Shown here piece by piece: positions 8,074-16,519 of a stretch of 64,000 bases of DNA. The DNA is taken from the NCBI RefSeq assembly GCF_024362785.1, contig NZ_CP093301.1, positions 2,108,001 to 2,172,000 on the forward strand, in the 5' to 3' direction. Source of the stretch: Evansella sp. LMS18 (lineage in GTDB: Bacteria; Bacillota; Bacilli; Bacillales; Salisediminibacteriaceae). Both the position numbers and the translations under genes were made by a program. The notes under the pieces are model-generated. The model had not been told where the DNA came from, did no database searches, and worked only from the letters and a program-made list of their open reading frames with translations. Each line of letters opens with the position of its first letter. Position 1 is the first letter of the stretch.

Positions 8074-9528
8074 TTAGCGGCGTGGCCCGCCTTTACCTGG
8101 TCCAAAATTATCGTGGTCGTCACCAAGGTCTTTTGCGTCTCCAGGCTTATACATATCTGCATCATTATCGGCTGAAGTGCCAGTAGTTTTACCACGCTTA
8201 TCTTTTCTGCCGGAACCGCCTGCTGGTGGAGTTAAGTCCTCCTGGTCCGTGTCCGGTTTAGACAGAGTATCCGGTTTAGCTGTTTCTTTTACTGCTTCTG
8301 TGTCAGGTTCTTTTGTCTGTGTTTTTTCCATTTTCTGCTCCAGTTTAGCTAAGCGTCTGGAAGCAAAATCTCTTCCTCCCAGCCCGAATGCTAGTCCGAA
8401 TGCCAGGGCGAGAGCTCCAAGAATCAGCATAAAGGCCGAGTTAACTACAGTGTTGGCAATCTGAAGCTGGTCAACTGCCATGAATACTGTAAAGATAATG
8501 ATGATATATTTAGCCAGGTTTCCGAAGAGTTTCGCTTCAGAGCGCTGGACAATCATGCTGGATACGAACTTCTGTGCCAGGTTTGCCACATACAGCCCGA
8601 TACCGAGCACAAGCAGTGCGCCAATGACCATTGGCAGGTATGCAAGTATCGCATTCACGATTCCTACAATGTTATACAGGTTCACAAGCTGCAGTGCTTC
8701 AATTGTGAACAGTAATACAACAATAACCTGTGCAACATATCCGACAATATCAGCAGGTGTCAGGGTGTTCTCCGTTCGGGCTTTTGCACCAAGTCCGAGA
8801 CTGCTGAAGAAACTGTTTAAGCCAACATTTTTAAGCAGGCCGGAAACAATTTTCTTCACCCATTTACCAAGCCATATACCAGCTGCGATCAGCAGGACAG
8901 CTACAATGATATTCGGAATCATCGTCATAATCGAGTTAAGCATAGCGATTGCAGGTGCGGCGATACCCTGAAGTTCCAGCCGTTCAAGAGCTGCGATTAC
9001 AACAGGAATGAGAATTAATACAAAGACAATCGTACCGATAATATTAGATAAAGTCGTACCTTCCAGTGCTTTACTTAGTCCAATCCGCTCTGAAAGACGT
9101 TCAGCCCCTGCTTTCTTTAACAGAGTTACGACAATTCCTTTAACTAACCGGGCAACAACATAGCCAATAGCTAGGATAAGTGCAGCCCCAAGTATGTTTG
9201 GAATGAACCCAAAAATAGTGCTCAGTAAGGCATTGAATGGCCCGACTGCTCCACCGAGGTTAAGCATATTAAAGAAGATCATTATCACAAACAGGAATAA
9301 AATCCAGAAAACAATCTTGCTGATAATATCCTCGGAAGAATATTTTTTTGTATCAATATTCATTTTGTCGAAGAGGCGATCATCCATACTTGTTTTATTC
9401 AATGCTTTTTTCACTGCTTTAGCGATTCCTTTAGCAATAAGCCAGCCAATCAGCAGGACAATCAGGGCAATCAGGATTTCTGGCAGAAAGCCGAGATAGG
9501 CCAGCCACTGGTCGAACACATTCTGCAT
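8074..9528 (-). CDS. MscS-like mechanosensitive channel with repeated conserved TM helices
   Basis: A 484-aa multi-span membrane protein of the 'conserved TM helix' group related to small-conductance mechanosensitive channels. Hydrophobic segments recur about every 80-90 residues with the same glycine-rich motif (ILIALIVLLIGWLIAKGI, ILAIGYVVARLVKGIV, LLIAAGIWLGKWVKKIV, LVLGIGLYVANLAQKFV), so the protein is an internal repeat. The C-terminal 90 residues are hydrophilic and probably disordered, ending in Gly/Pro/Arg. GGAGGAAATT lies just before the ATG. The likely role is relief of osmotic downshock, which fits a salt-tolerant host, but classical MscS pore residues cannot be assigned with certainty. 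Confidence 0.8.
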   Translation of the reverse strand: MQNVFDQWLAYLGFLPEILIALIVLLIGWLIAKGIAKAVKKALNKTSMDDRLFDKMNIDTKKYSSEDIISKIVFWILFLFVIMIFFNMLNLGGAVGPFNALLSTIFGFIPNILGAALILAIGYVVARLVKGIVVTLLKKAGAERLSERIGLSKALEGTTLSNIIGTIVFVLILIPVVIAALERLELQGIAAPAIAMLNSIMTMIPNIIVAVLLIAAGIWLGKWVKKIVSGLLKNVGLNSFFSSLGLGAKARTENTLTPADIVGYVAQVIVVLLFTIEALQLVNLYNIVGIVNAILAYLPMVIGALLVLGIGLYVANLAQKFVSSMIVQRSEAKLFGNLAKYIIIIFTVFMAVDQLQIANTVVNSAFMLILGALALAFGLAFGLGGRDFASRRLAKLEQKMEKTQTKEPDTEAVKETAKPDTLSKPDTDQEDLTPPAGGSGRKDKRGKTTGTSADNDADMYKPGDAKDLGDDHDNFGPGKGGPRR

Positions 9529-9845
9529 ATTAATTTCCTCCCTATTCTTTATTTGTTAATGGGTGTAGAAAAATACTGCGTGCATATTGCATAGTTACCA
9601 CAACTTGTGAAAAGTCAAACTTGGGATGCGAGTATGGAATTGGTGCACAGTATCTCCGGCTATTGCTGGCAAACAGCTCCATGGTGGACATTTACTAGTA
9701 GTACCAGGTTTTTGCCATCATGTTTTAGGCAAGGGGATAAACAATAAAGGATGAGAAAGGTGAACTTACTTCCGCTTTTTTCGGTATCTTAAACAGCACA
9801 AACGGAGAGAGCAGCCCCAGACTATGACAACAGAGGCGATGAGAC
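9529..9845. other. Intergenic region without a recognised element
   Basis: This divergent gap between the channel gene (minus) and the DUF2521 gene (plus) should hold both promoters. I see no convincing hairpin, repeat or small gene. A GAGAAAGGTGAAC ribosome-binding-like site near 9757 is not followed by a usable ORF. Confidence 0.4.
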
Positions 9846-10283
9846 ATGAACGTCGTTTACAATCTTGGAGAACGAAGGAGAAAGAAACAGTGGAAATTCG
9901 AGCGGAGTATGCTCCGTTCGCTTTCTATTCACGAAATGAGAAAGGATGCAGAGAGGACGTTCTTTTCCGGGCAAATTGGGGAAACGGTCGGAACCCTGTA
10001 TCTTATGGATTTTTGCCTGGATATTGGAATAGACGCTTATTTGCTCGGCTCCGAGTATGCCCGCTTTGGCTATTTCGGGGAAACACCAGAGCAAGCTGAA
10101 AAGCGGTGTGAAGAGGAACTGGATGCTCTTGCAGGCCAAACCGCGAGCCAGTTTACAGCCTGGTATACCGGGGGAGAAAGAAGCATAGACGAACACAGGA
10201 AAAAAAGCTCTGCCTTTATTAAAAAATGGTGGAAAAAAGGCTTTACAGAGGGAGAAAAAAAGTACCGGTTAAGACTTCATTAG
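9846..10283 (+). CDS. ybaK: DUF2521 family protein (YbaK-like)
   Basis: A 145-aa protein of unknown function matching the Bacillus YbaK/DUF2521 family by position (immediately before cwlD) and by the central 'DIGIDAYLLGSEYARFGYFGE' region, which I recognise from that family. It is charged, with no membrane segment, and is probably cytosolic. The N-terminal 40 residues are very basic. The ATG lies after an AGAGGCGATGAG stretch, a moderate ribosome binding site. The conserved linkage to cwlD suggests a sporulation-associated role, but the family function is not known to me. Confidence 0.75.
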   Translation: MNVVYNLGERRRKKQWKFERSMLRSLSIHEMRKDAERTFFSGQIGETVGTLYLMDFCLDIGIDAYLLGSEYARFGYFGETPEQAEKRCEEELDALAGQTASQFTAWYTGGERSIDEHRKKSSAFIKKWWKKGFTEGEKKYRLRLH

Positions 10284-10346
10284 CAGTCATAATACACACC
10301 TCGTCCCATATAAATAGGAAAGGGAGAATAAGGAGGGACGAGGGTA

Positions 10347-11069
10347 ATGGGGAGCATAAATTTATGGAAGCTTTTTGCCGTGGCTCTGGGTATTGGCTTA
10401 TTAATTATATTTATTGAACATCAGTTTTCGAGCAGGGATTCCACGGGCTGGCATCTGCCTCTTTCCGGGAAGGTGATTGTGCTCGATCCGGGCCATGGGG
10501 GAATTGACGGTGGGGCCACTTCTAAAAATGGAGACCTTGAAAAGGATATCTCCCTTCAGATCAGCCTGAAGCTCAGGGATTATCTTCAGGAATCAGGGGC
10601 TTTGGTGTTAATGACAAGGGAAGGAGACCATGATCTGGCGGCAGAAGGAACAAAGCGGGTAAGGTCGAGAAAAGTGGAGGATTTAAGAAGGAGAGTTGCT
10701 TTCATAAATGAATCTGGTTCAGATCTCTTTATAAGTATCCATCTGAACGCTATCCCCTCTCCAAAATGGCGGGGCGCACAGACTTTTTATAACCGTACGG
10801 TAGAGGGTAATGAAATTCTGGCAAAGCATATCCAGGGAGAAATAATCAGAAATCTGGAAAACACGACAAGGGAAGCCAAGCCGATAAACAGCGTCTATTT
10901 ATTACAGCAGGCTTCGGTTCCAGGTGCCCTTGTAGAAGTGGGCTTCCTTTCAAATCCATCTGAGGCTGAGCTTCTGAAATCGGAAGATTATCAGCAGCAA
11001 GTCGCGGCTTCCATATACGAAGGAATCATGCGCTATATTGTTGAAGATCCCTTGCCCGATGCTGGGTGA
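10347..11069 (+). CDS. cwlD: Germination-specific N-acetylmuramoyl-L-alanine amidase CwlD
   Basis: A 240-aa Zn2+-dependent amidase that removes peptide side chains so that spore-cortex muramic lactam can form. An N-terminal membrane anchor (about residues 8-25) leads to an Amidase_3 domain: 'VLDPGHGG' (Zn His, about residue 51), the Glu of 'LEKDISL', 'ISIHLNA' (Zn His, about residue 132) and the catalytic Glu of 'LVEVGFLSN'. The ATG follows AGGAGGGACGAGGGTA. In B. subtilis CwlD works with the deacetylase PdaA and is made during sporulation; the neighbouring gerD, kbaA and pdaB support the same context. Confidence 0.92.
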   Translation: MGSINLWKLFAVALGIGLLIIFIEHQFSSRDSTGWHLPLSGKVIVLDPGHGGIDGGATSKNGDLEKDISLQISLKLRDYLQESGALVLMTREGDHDLAAEGTKRVRSRKVEDLRRRVAFINESGSDLFISIHLNAIPSPKWRGAQTFYNRTVEGNEILAKHIQGEIIRNLENTTREAKPINSVYLLQQASVPGALVEVGFLSNPSEAELLKSEDYQQQVAASIYEGIMRYIVEDPLPDAG

Positions 11070-11402
11070 GGTTTTTTATTTGGCTCTGTAAGGTGATTTT
11101 TATAACAGAGCTAAGGCAATGCCCGATAAAGAAAAACCTGCAAAATCGAATGGAGTGCAGATTAAGCAGACGTTGCGCTTATGCCCGTGGTGCAAGCGAG
11201 CGTCATTTTTCGAAAATCAATAGCACTTCAACTATATTAAAGCGTCATCCTTTACGTTGGCACCTGCAGCTACTAAAATTAAAAGTATGATAACTGATAC
11301 TTGGTTCTGTGTGATTTATATCATCATAAGCACAGGGGATAATATGTTATACTAAGTTTGACGTGAGAACGTATACATGGATATGCAAAGGACGGTGCTA
11401 AA
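11070..11402. other. Intergenic region before salA
   Basis: No gene is supported. A 74-codon ORF starting at 11066 overlaps the cwlD stop, lacks a ribosome binding site and resembles nothing known. A TTATACTAAG tract at 11347-11356 is a possible -10 region for salA, but no good -35 is seen. Confidence 0.4.
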
Positions 11403-12446
11403 ATGATTACAGAAGAACAGGTGCTCAATGCCCTTAAAAATGTAAATGAACCTCATTTGAACAAGAGTCTTATTGAGCTTAATGCAGTAAAAGAGCTGAA
11501 GATCAAAAATGATATGGTCAGCCTTAAATTAGCAATTGCCCAGCCTGGAACAGCAGAACAGATGCAGCTGCAGCAGAACGTGGTTAACGCAGTTAAAGGT
11601 GCAGGAGCTGAATCTGTAGGCCTTCGTTTTGAAAAAATGTCTGACGAAGAATTGGAGAAACATGGCGGACAAGCTGAGGAAGAGGGAGGTTCACTCCTTA
11701 ACAACAAAAAGACAACCTTTATCGCAGTTACAAGTGGTAAAGGCGGTGTAGGTAAATCTACAGTATCAGTAAACCTGGCTGTATCACTTGCCCGTAAAGG
11801 CAAGAAAGTTGGCATCATTGATGCGGACATTTATGGTTTCAGTGTTCCGGACATGATGGGTATCGAAGAAAGACCTAAAGTTGTAGGGCAGAAAATATAC
11901 CCTGTGACACGTTTCGGCGTTCAGGTTATCTCTATGGGATTCTTTGTGGAAGATAATTCCCCAATCATCTGGAGGGGGCCTATGCTTGGAAAAATGCTTA
12001 ATAACTTCTTCTCAGAAGTGGAGTGGGACGACCTGGATTATTTAGTGCTTGACCTTCCTCCAGGAACAGGAGACGTAGCATTAGATATCCATTCCATGCT
12101 CCCTGAATCTAAAGAAATCATCGTAACAACACCGCATGCAACAGCTGCTTTCGTTGCTGCCCGTGCAGGTGCTATGGCGATTAAAACCGACCATGAAATA
12201 CTCGGTGTTGTAGAGAATATGGCGTATTTTGAAAGTAAAGTAACAGGCGAGAAAGAATATGTATTCGGCAAGGGCGGCGGAGAAAAGCTGGCAGATGAAC
12301 TTCGTACGGAAGTATTAGCTCAAATCCCTCTAGGCCAGCCGGAAATCGATGAAGATAATTTTGCTCCATCTGTTTATGATCAGGAACACCAAATCGGCGA
12401 AATTTATTCCGATATTGCTGAGAAAGTTATCGGCAAACTGGGATAA
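11403..12446 (+). CDS. salA: Mrp/NBP35-family P-loop ATPase, SalA type
   Basis: A 347-aa protein with an N-terminal DUF59/MIP18-like domain (residues 1-85) and a Mrp ATPase domain. The deviant Walker A is SGKGGVGKST (about residue 112), and 'IDADIYG' and 'LVLDLPPGTGD' follow. The C-terminal CPxC iron-sulfur motif of ordinary Mrp proteins is absent; the corresponding place reads 'ENMAYFESKVTGEKEYVFG', as in B. subtilis SalA (YbaL). SalA there represses scoC and so raises exoprotease production. The gene sits between cwlD and gerD exactly as in B. subtilis. AAAGGA precedes the ATG. Confidence 0.88.
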   Translation: MITEEQVLNALKNVNEPHLNKSLIELNAVKELKIKNDMVSLKLAIAQPGTAEQMQLQQNVVNAVKGAGAESVGLRFEKMSDEELEKHGGQAEEEGGSLLNNKKTTFIAVTSGKGGVGKSTVSVNLAVSLARKGKKVGIIDADIYGFSVPDMMGIEERPKVVGQKIYPVTRFGVQVISMGFFVEDNSPIIWRGPMLGKMLNNFFSEVEWDDLDYLVLDLPPGTGDVALDIHSMLPESKEIIVTTPHATAAFVAARAGAMAIKTDHEILGVVENMAYFESKVTGEKEYVFGKGGGEKLADELRTEVLAQIPLGQPEIDEDNFAPSVYDQEHQIGEIYSDIAEKVIGKLG

Positions 12447-12465
12447 TTAAATAATGTTATTACTC

Positions 12466-12495
12466 AGCGCTTCCTTCTGCAGGGGAGCGCTTTTT
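12466..12495 (+). terminator. Terminator after salA
   Basis: AGCGCTTCC and GGGGAGCGC arms precede TTTTT. Confidence 0.75.
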
Positions 12496-12500
12496 ACAGC

Positions 12501-12540
12501 AAAAAAGGGCCTGGCACCGAATCGGGCTGCCAGGCCCTTC
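12501..12540 (-). terminator. Terminator after gerD
   Basis: On the minus strand a 12-bp stem AAGGGCCTGGCA/TGCCAGGCCCTT is followed by six T. Confidence 0.85.
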
Positions 12541-12551
12541 GCATGTGTTAT

Positions 12552-13202
12552 TTAACTGCCGCCACCGCCACCGCTGCCGGAACCACCGCCGGATTCACCG
12601 CCTTCAGACTGTGTTTCTTTTTCCTCTTCTTTTTTCTTCATTTGCTCTTCAGCGACTTTTCCCATTATTTCATTTAAGCGGGAAATGAAATAAGGGCTTT
12701 CAAACGCTTCTGTCATTACGGTCATCACCTGCTGGCGGTATGCTTTACTTTGCATAAGCTCCAGATATTCTTCTTCCATTTCAGGGTCCTGAAGAATGGT
12801 GATCATCATACCTTGATACTCCGGGTCTTTCATTAAGTTCTTAATAATCTTTTCATTTTCCTGCTGAATACTCTCGGCGAAGGATTTTGCGAATTCAGGA
12901 TCCTTCATGACAGTAGTCCAATACTCCTTACCGGCATCTGAGGTTAAAGTAGAAGTAACGGTATCCCTGACAAAGTCCTGTTCCATGACAAGAGCTCCTT
13001 TGATTTCTTCATCTTCAAGAGCTTCCTTAATGGCCTGTTTCCCTTCATCCGTTTTCAGCATATCTACCATCATTTTCTTCGTGTTTTCATAATCGGGCTG
13101 TGAATTGCTCTGCCCCTCTGCAGCAGCACAGCCAGTAGCGAAGATCATGAGGATAAGGCTGGTAAATAATAAAAATATTTTTAAATTATGCCACTTACAC
13201 AC
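12552..13202 (-). CDS. gerD: Spore germination lipoprotein GerD
   Basis: A 216-aa lipoprotein that in Bacillus spores clusters the nutrient germinant receptors into the germinosome on the inner membrane. The start is GTG, with AAAGGGGA about 11 nt upstream. The signal peptide ends ATGC, so the lipidated Cys is near residue 25. The body carries the typical Met/Glu/Lys-rich helical repeats 'DPEFAKSF', 'DPEYQGMMITI' and 'DPEMEEEYLEL'. The C-terminus is a Glu-rich segment ending in a Gly/Ser tail, which is also usual. It is convergent with salA. A sigma-G-like promoter lies upstream, matching forespore expression. Confidence 0.92.
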   Translation of the reverse strand: MCKWHNLKIFLLFTSLILMIFATGCAAAEGQSNSQPDYENTKKMMVDMLKTDEGKQAIKEALEDEEIKGALVMEQDFVRDTVTSTLTSDAGKEYWTTVMKDPEFAKSFAESIQQENEKIIKNLMKDPEYQGMMITILQDPEMEEEYLELMQSKAYRQQVMTVMTEAFESPYFISRLNEIMGKVAEEQMKKKEEEKETQSEGGESGGGSGSGGGGGS

Positions 13203-13240
13203 AGGATGCAGTCCCCTTTCAGTTTCAATTGCCCGTGTTA

Positions 13241-13271
13241 ATAATATGGGTCATTCCCCTTGAATTTATGC
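13241..13271 (-). promoter_or_regulatory. Candidate sigma-G promoter of gerD
   Basis: Reading the minus strand, GCATAAA (complement of 13265-13271) and CATATTAT (complement of 13241-13248) are about 16-17 bp apart. They resemble forespore sigma-G elements (gcATA, CATAnTA), and gerD is known to be sigma-G dependent in B. subtilis. Confidence 0.5.
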
Positions 13272-13382
13272 GGGATTAAATATGGCAGTGAAGTGACAAA
13301 TTTAAGAAAAAACTAGCGGAATGAAGCTTTATTTTGTTAAAATAAAGGATGGTATGTACAGATTTTTACAGGAGGAAACATA

Positions 13383-14060
13383 GTGAATACACGAAAAGTA
13401 GTTTATTTATTTTATACAACATTTCTGATTGGAACAATCGCCGGGTCACTTATGGGTTTTGTGCTCGACTGGCGAACACATCTTAATGACCTTATGAACG
13501 TACAGTTCGGGGGCATTGCCATGGTTGTTATAACAGCGTCTATATGGACGGTTATTGCGCAAATGGGTTTCTTTGCCTATTTAACAATACATCGTTTCGG
13601 TCTCGGGATCTTTAAATCGGTAAAGCTCTGGAGCAGAGTTCAGATAGTTCTTATTGGATTCGCCTTATTCGATTTAATGTTTTTCAGGCATATGGCTTTT
13701 GCTGAAGAAGGACAAGGTATGCTTGGGTTTGCAGTGATGCCTCTCTTATTGCTCGGTTATGGTCTCATCGTGGCTTACATCAAAAGTAAGGATACACACT
13801 GGCTTGCGTTTATACCTACTTTGTTCTTTATCGTTGTGGTTACAATGGTTGAATGGATTCCGGCTCTAAGGGAAAATGACATGACATTCCTGCTTACATC
13901 GATTGTCCCTCTTTTAGTTGCCAACACATGGCAGGTTCTTGTGCTTCATCGACTCCATGAACCGGAGAGTAAGCCTGCGGAAGAAAAAGGCAGACAGAAA
14001 AAAGGAAAAACAGCAAAAAACAAAACCGCTAAACACAAAAAAGCCCAGCCATCAACTTGA
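13383..14060 (+). CDS. kbaA: KinB-signalling pathway activator KbaA
   Basis: A 225-aa membrane protein with about six hydrophobic helices and a Lys-rich cytoplasmic tail. In B. subtilis KbaA is needed for signalling through the sporulation kinase KinB. The gene position between gerD and pdaB and the N-terminal 'YLFYTTFLIGTIAGSL' agree with the family. The start is GTG after AGGAGGAAACATA. Together with two Spo0E-like genes nearby it marks an active phosphorelay control of sporulation. Confidence 0.85.
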   Translation: MNTRKVVYLFYTTFLIGTIAGSLMGFVLDWRTHLNDLMNVQFGGIAMVVITASIWTVIAQMGFFAYLTIHRFGLGIFKSVKLWSRVQIVLIGFALFDLMFFRHMAFAEEGQGMLGFAVMPLLLLGYGLIVAYIKSKDTHWLAFIPTLFFIVVVTMVEWIPALRENDMTFLLTSIVPLLVANTWQVLVLHRLHEPESKPAEEKGRQKKGKTAKNKTAKHKKAQPST

Positions 14061-14076
14061 TGGCTGGCTTTTCTAT
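14038..14076. terminator. Bidirectional terminator between kbaA and pdaB
   Basis: AAAAAGCCcAGCCATCA-actt-TGATGGCTgGCTTTT with T-rich flanks on both strands; it overlaps the end of kbaA. Confidence 0.85.
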
Positions 14077-14077
14077 T

Positions 14078-14839
14078 TTATTTTATTTCCTCGGCCTCTG
14101 CTTCTGCGCCAGAGATGAGCTGTGAAACAGTGGCAAACTGAAAACCATCATTTTCAAGGGTTTTAATAATCTCCGGAAGGGCTTCATTCGTCTGCTTTGC
14201 TGAATCAGAGGCATGCAGCAAAATTATATCGCCGCTGGCGGTATTCGAAGTTACGTTTTCAACAATCTTTTCCACTCCGGGGTTTTGCCAGTCTTCAGAA
14301 TTTATGCTCCAGTGGATCACATCGTAGTTGAGTGTTTCTGCAATCTTCAGTACCCTTTCATCGAAACTTCCGTTCGGAGGCCTTAAATACTTTGGTGCCT
14401 CCTGGGTAACTTCTTCAATAATCCGGTGGGCTGTCTGAATATCACTTTTTATCTTATCTTCTTCCCAGCTTGTATAATGTTCATGTCTGAATCCGTGATT
14501 CCCGATTTCATGGCCGTCCTCAAGTATCCGTTCTATAATCTCAGGGTGCCGCTCTGCCCAGGCGGCGGACACGAAAAACGTTGTTTCACTAATGTTGTGC
14601 TCCTTTAATGTGTCCAGTATTGGCACTGCCTTTTCTTCTCCCCAGCTAATATTAAAGGTTAACGCCACCTTTTTTTCTTCTGTTTCTGCTTTATAAATTG
14701 CCACAGGCTTGTCTCCAGTTGAAAATACAGCAAGCTCCGGTGTTTCAACATACAGGATTCCGGCTGTAAAAAAGGCTGCAATCGCAATAATCATGGATTT
14801 TTTCAACGTCTTTGCGTGCCAAATCCAGATGAAATTCAT
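14078..14839 (-). CDS. pdaB: Sporulation polysaccharide deacetylase PdaB
   Basis: A 253-aa NodB-fold protein with an N-terminal membrane anchor (residues 10-30). The fold signatures are present: 'ALTFNISWG' in place of the usual TFDD motif, 'GHEIGNHGFRH' with the metal-binding His pair, 'LRPPNGSF' and 'DIILLHASD'. The altered first motif is normal for PdaB. In B. subtilis PdaB is required to keep the spore cortex stable late in sporulation; its deacetylase activity is uncertain. It is convergent with kbaA, as in B. subtilis. Confidence 0.9.
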   Translation of the reverse strand: MNFIWIWHAKTLKKSMIIAIAAFFTAGILYVETPELAVFSTGDKPVAIYKAETEEKKVALTFNISWGEEKAVPILDTLKEHNISETTFFVSAAWAERHPEIIERILEDGHEIGNHGFRHEHYTSWEEDKIKSDIQTAHRIIEEVTQEAPKYLRPPNGSFDERVLKIAETLNYDVIHWSINSEDWQNPGVEKIVENVTSNTASGDIILLHASDSAKQTNEALPEIIKTLENDGFQFATVSQLISGAEAEAEEIK

Positions 14840-14955
14840 CCTATTTTCCCCCCTGTCTTATCTTTAGTTACATGTCTATTCCTTGGACAGGCAGTTATGA
14901 ATAAAATACATAAAAAAAAGAAATAATTTTTATAACTACTACCGGAGGTGCTACC

Positions 14956-15204
14956 ATGTTAGGGATGATGCTGACAAGTAAGGAATCGCAGGAAATGGAG
15001 TACTTACTAAAACGGGAAATGGAAGAAATTTTACTGGACCTGTCAGATTCACGGATTGAAGGAATTGTAAAAAGGGCGATGGAGGAAAGGTACCAGATTA
15101 TTTTCAATTTATATAAACGCTTTACACCACGGGAAGAATACATGAAATATGTGAGAAGCCGGCAATACTCGGAAAAGTACAAAAGATTTTCTTCAACAGA
15201 TTGA
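14956..15204 (+). CDS. Small conserved-type protein of unknown function
   Basis: An 82-aa charged, helical protein preceded by a good ribosome binding site (CGGAGG, 7 nt before the ATG). Residues 10-50 are Glu/Arg-rich (for example 'KREMEEILLDLSDSRIEG'), and the C-terminus is basic with many Tyr. There is no signal peptide or membrane helix. I do not recognise a family. Its place between pdaB and the tRNA operon is where Bacillaceae commonly have short unknown ORFs. Confidence 0.65.
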   Translation: MLGMMLTSKESQEMEYLLKREMEEILLDLSDSRIEGIVKRAMEERYQIIFNLYKRFTPREEYMKYVRSRQYSEKYKRFSSTD

Positions 15205-15305
15205 CAGACACTCCGCATTACTGGTATATTAATTTTGCTCGTGTACCGGAAGTCTGTCTGGGAAAAAAATCAGGGGTTTTTTAAGAAAAAAATATAGAAA
15301 AAGTC

Positions 15306-15334
15306 TTGTATTTGATCCGGTGATGATGTACAAT
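15306..15334 (+). promoter_or_regulatory. tRNA operon promoter
   Basis: TTGTAT (15306-15311) and TACAAT (15329-15334) with exactly 17 bp between, 25 bp before tRNA-Asn. Confidence 0.7.
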
Positions 15335-15359
15335 ACTTTATGTCTCATCATTAGATTAT

Positions 15360-15434
15360 TCCACAGTAGCTCAGTGGTAGAGCAATCGGCTGTTAACCGA
15401 TCGGTCGTAGGTTCGAGTCCTACCTGTGGAGCCA
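15360..15434 (+). tRNA. tRNA-Asn (anticodon GTT)
   Basis: 75 nt including the encoded CCA. Acceptor TCCACAG/CTGTGGA, anticodon loop CTGTTAA, and T-loop GTTCGAGTC are all present. First of six tRNAs, in the same place as the B. subtilis tRNA cluster beyond pdaB. Confidence 0.97.
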
Positions 15435-15436
15435 TT

Positions 15437-15512
15437 GCTTCCTTAGCTCAGCAGGTAGAGCGCATCCATGGTAAGGATGAGGTCAGCGGTTCAAGCCCGC
15501 TAGGAAGCTCCA
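15437..15512 (+). tRNA. tRNA-Thr (anticodon GGT)
   Basis: 76 nt with encoded CCA. Acceptor GCTTCCT/AGGAAGC, anticodon stem CATCC/GGATG, loop ATGGTAA. Confidence 0.97.
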
Positions 15513-15518
15513 TGAAGA

Positions 15519-15593
15519 GGCCCGTTGGTCAAGTGGTTAAGACACCGCCCTTTCACGGCGGTAACACGGGTTCGAATCCCGTACGGGTCACCA
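15519..15593 (+). tRNA. tRNA-Glu (anticodon TTC)
   Basis: 75 nt with encoded CCA. Acceptor GGCCCGT/ACGGGTC, anticodon stem CCGCC/GGCGG, loop CTTTCAC. Confidence 0.97.
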
Positions 15594-15688
15594 TTTTTTT
15601 TTGTCTTTTTTCCTGAATAGGCAAAAAATTAAATAAACGTTTGTTTAAAACAGCTGCTCTTTAAATGTAGCGGCAGTCTGCAGATTGT

Positions 15689-15763
15689 TGGGCTATAGCC
15701 AAGCGGTAAGGCATCGGATTTTGATTCCGTGATTCGCAGGTTCGAATCCTGCTAGCCCAGCCA
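15689..15763 (+). tRNA. tRNA-Gln (anticodon TTG)
   Basis: 75 nt with encoded CCA. Acceptor TGGGCTA/TAGCCCA, anticodon loop TTTTGAT. Confidence 0.97.
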
Positions 15764-15860
15764 TTTTTTTCTTATCCCTGTTTAAATTAAGACATGCCGG
15801 GTATAAGCAGAAGAGTGGACAACAAACATAGTTTAATGTAAGACTACGGAGCAATACATC

Positions 15861-16152
15861 TTCCGTAAGCTTCATGAATAATCATCGTGGAATAAACTGC
15901 GAGCCATTAGCTAGGAGCATTTGCTTCACCGAAATACTGCGACTTGTCTCGACGTATAGGCTCCCAAGCGAAGCTGGTAGAGGAAGAGACACAGTTACGA
16001 GCCTTTACTTCTCAGCCAATGCATCGAGTTGTTTCGACGGATATACTTCGAAGCAATACTGGAAGAGGAAGAAACAGGTGAGACAACGAAGCAAGTCGTC
16101 GTCCGTAAGCATCATGAATAATCATCGTGGAATAATCTGCGAGCCATTAGCT
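15861..16152 (+). repeat. 240-bp duplicated insert at tRNA-Lys
   Basis: A 52-bp segment at 15861-15912, which ends with the first 12 bases of tRNA-Lys (GAGCCATTAGCT), recurs at 16101-16152 with three changes, exactly 240 bp away. The second copy runs on into the complete tRNA-Lys. The DNA between begins AGGAGCATTTGC and holds two related half-units with pairing arms TGTCTC/GAGACA and TGTTTC/GAAACA. The first copy is a truncated tRNA-Lys fragment. The same insert type is found at tRNA-Ala. Confidence 0.85.
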
Positions 16153-16216
16153 CAGTTGGTAGAGCATCTGACTTTTAATCAGAGGGTCGAAGGTTCGAGT
16201 CCTTCATGGCTCACCA
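16141..16216 (+). tRNA. tRNA-Lys (anticodon TTT)
   Basis: 76 nt with encoded CCA. Acceptor GAGCCAT/ATGGCTC, anticodon stem TCTGA/TCAGA, loop CTTTTAA. The gene is complete; a 12-base copy of its 5-prime end lies 240 bp upstream. Confidence 0.97.
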
Positions 16217-16255
16217 TTTTCTTTTAAAGTACAAGCTCGGAATAATATAACATCA

Positions 16256-16519
16256 TTAAAAAAGCTACGGGGCCGAGCTAGAAGCGTTTGCATCATTGAA
16301 AGTGCTACGACTTGTCTCGACGGATAAACTTCAGCGCACTACTAGCAGAGGAAGAGACAGAGCTACGAGCAAAGCTTCTAAGAAAAAAACTGCGAGTTGT
16401 TTCGACGGATACACAACGAAGCGAAGCTGGCAGAGGAAGAAACAGGGGACTGCGAAGCAAAGCATCGTCCGTAAGCTTCATGAGTAATCATCATTGAAAA
16501 AGCAAACGGGGCCTTAGCT
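16256..16519 (+). repeat. 239-bp duplicated insert at tRNA-Ala, homologous to the tRNA-Lys insert
   Basis: GGGGCC-gAGCT at 16269-16280 copies the 5-prime end of tRNA-Ala, whose real start is 239 bp further on (16508). The DNA between matches the tRNA-Lys insert along its length: it starts AGAAGCGTTTGC, has the same two half-units (TTGTCTCGACGG, TTGTTTCGACGG) with the same covarying arms, and ends CGTCCGTAAGCTTCATGAGT. Two different tRNAs thus carry the same insert at the same D-arm position. Confidence 0.85.

Noticed and set aside
8177-9499. Three plus-strand ORFs of 95-163 codons
   Set aside because: They are antisense shadows of the MscS-like gene, with no ribosome binding sites.
10226-10417. 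63-codon ORF overlapping the DUF2521 and cwlD genes
   Set aside because: It is in a different frame from both well-supported genes and has no product of its own.
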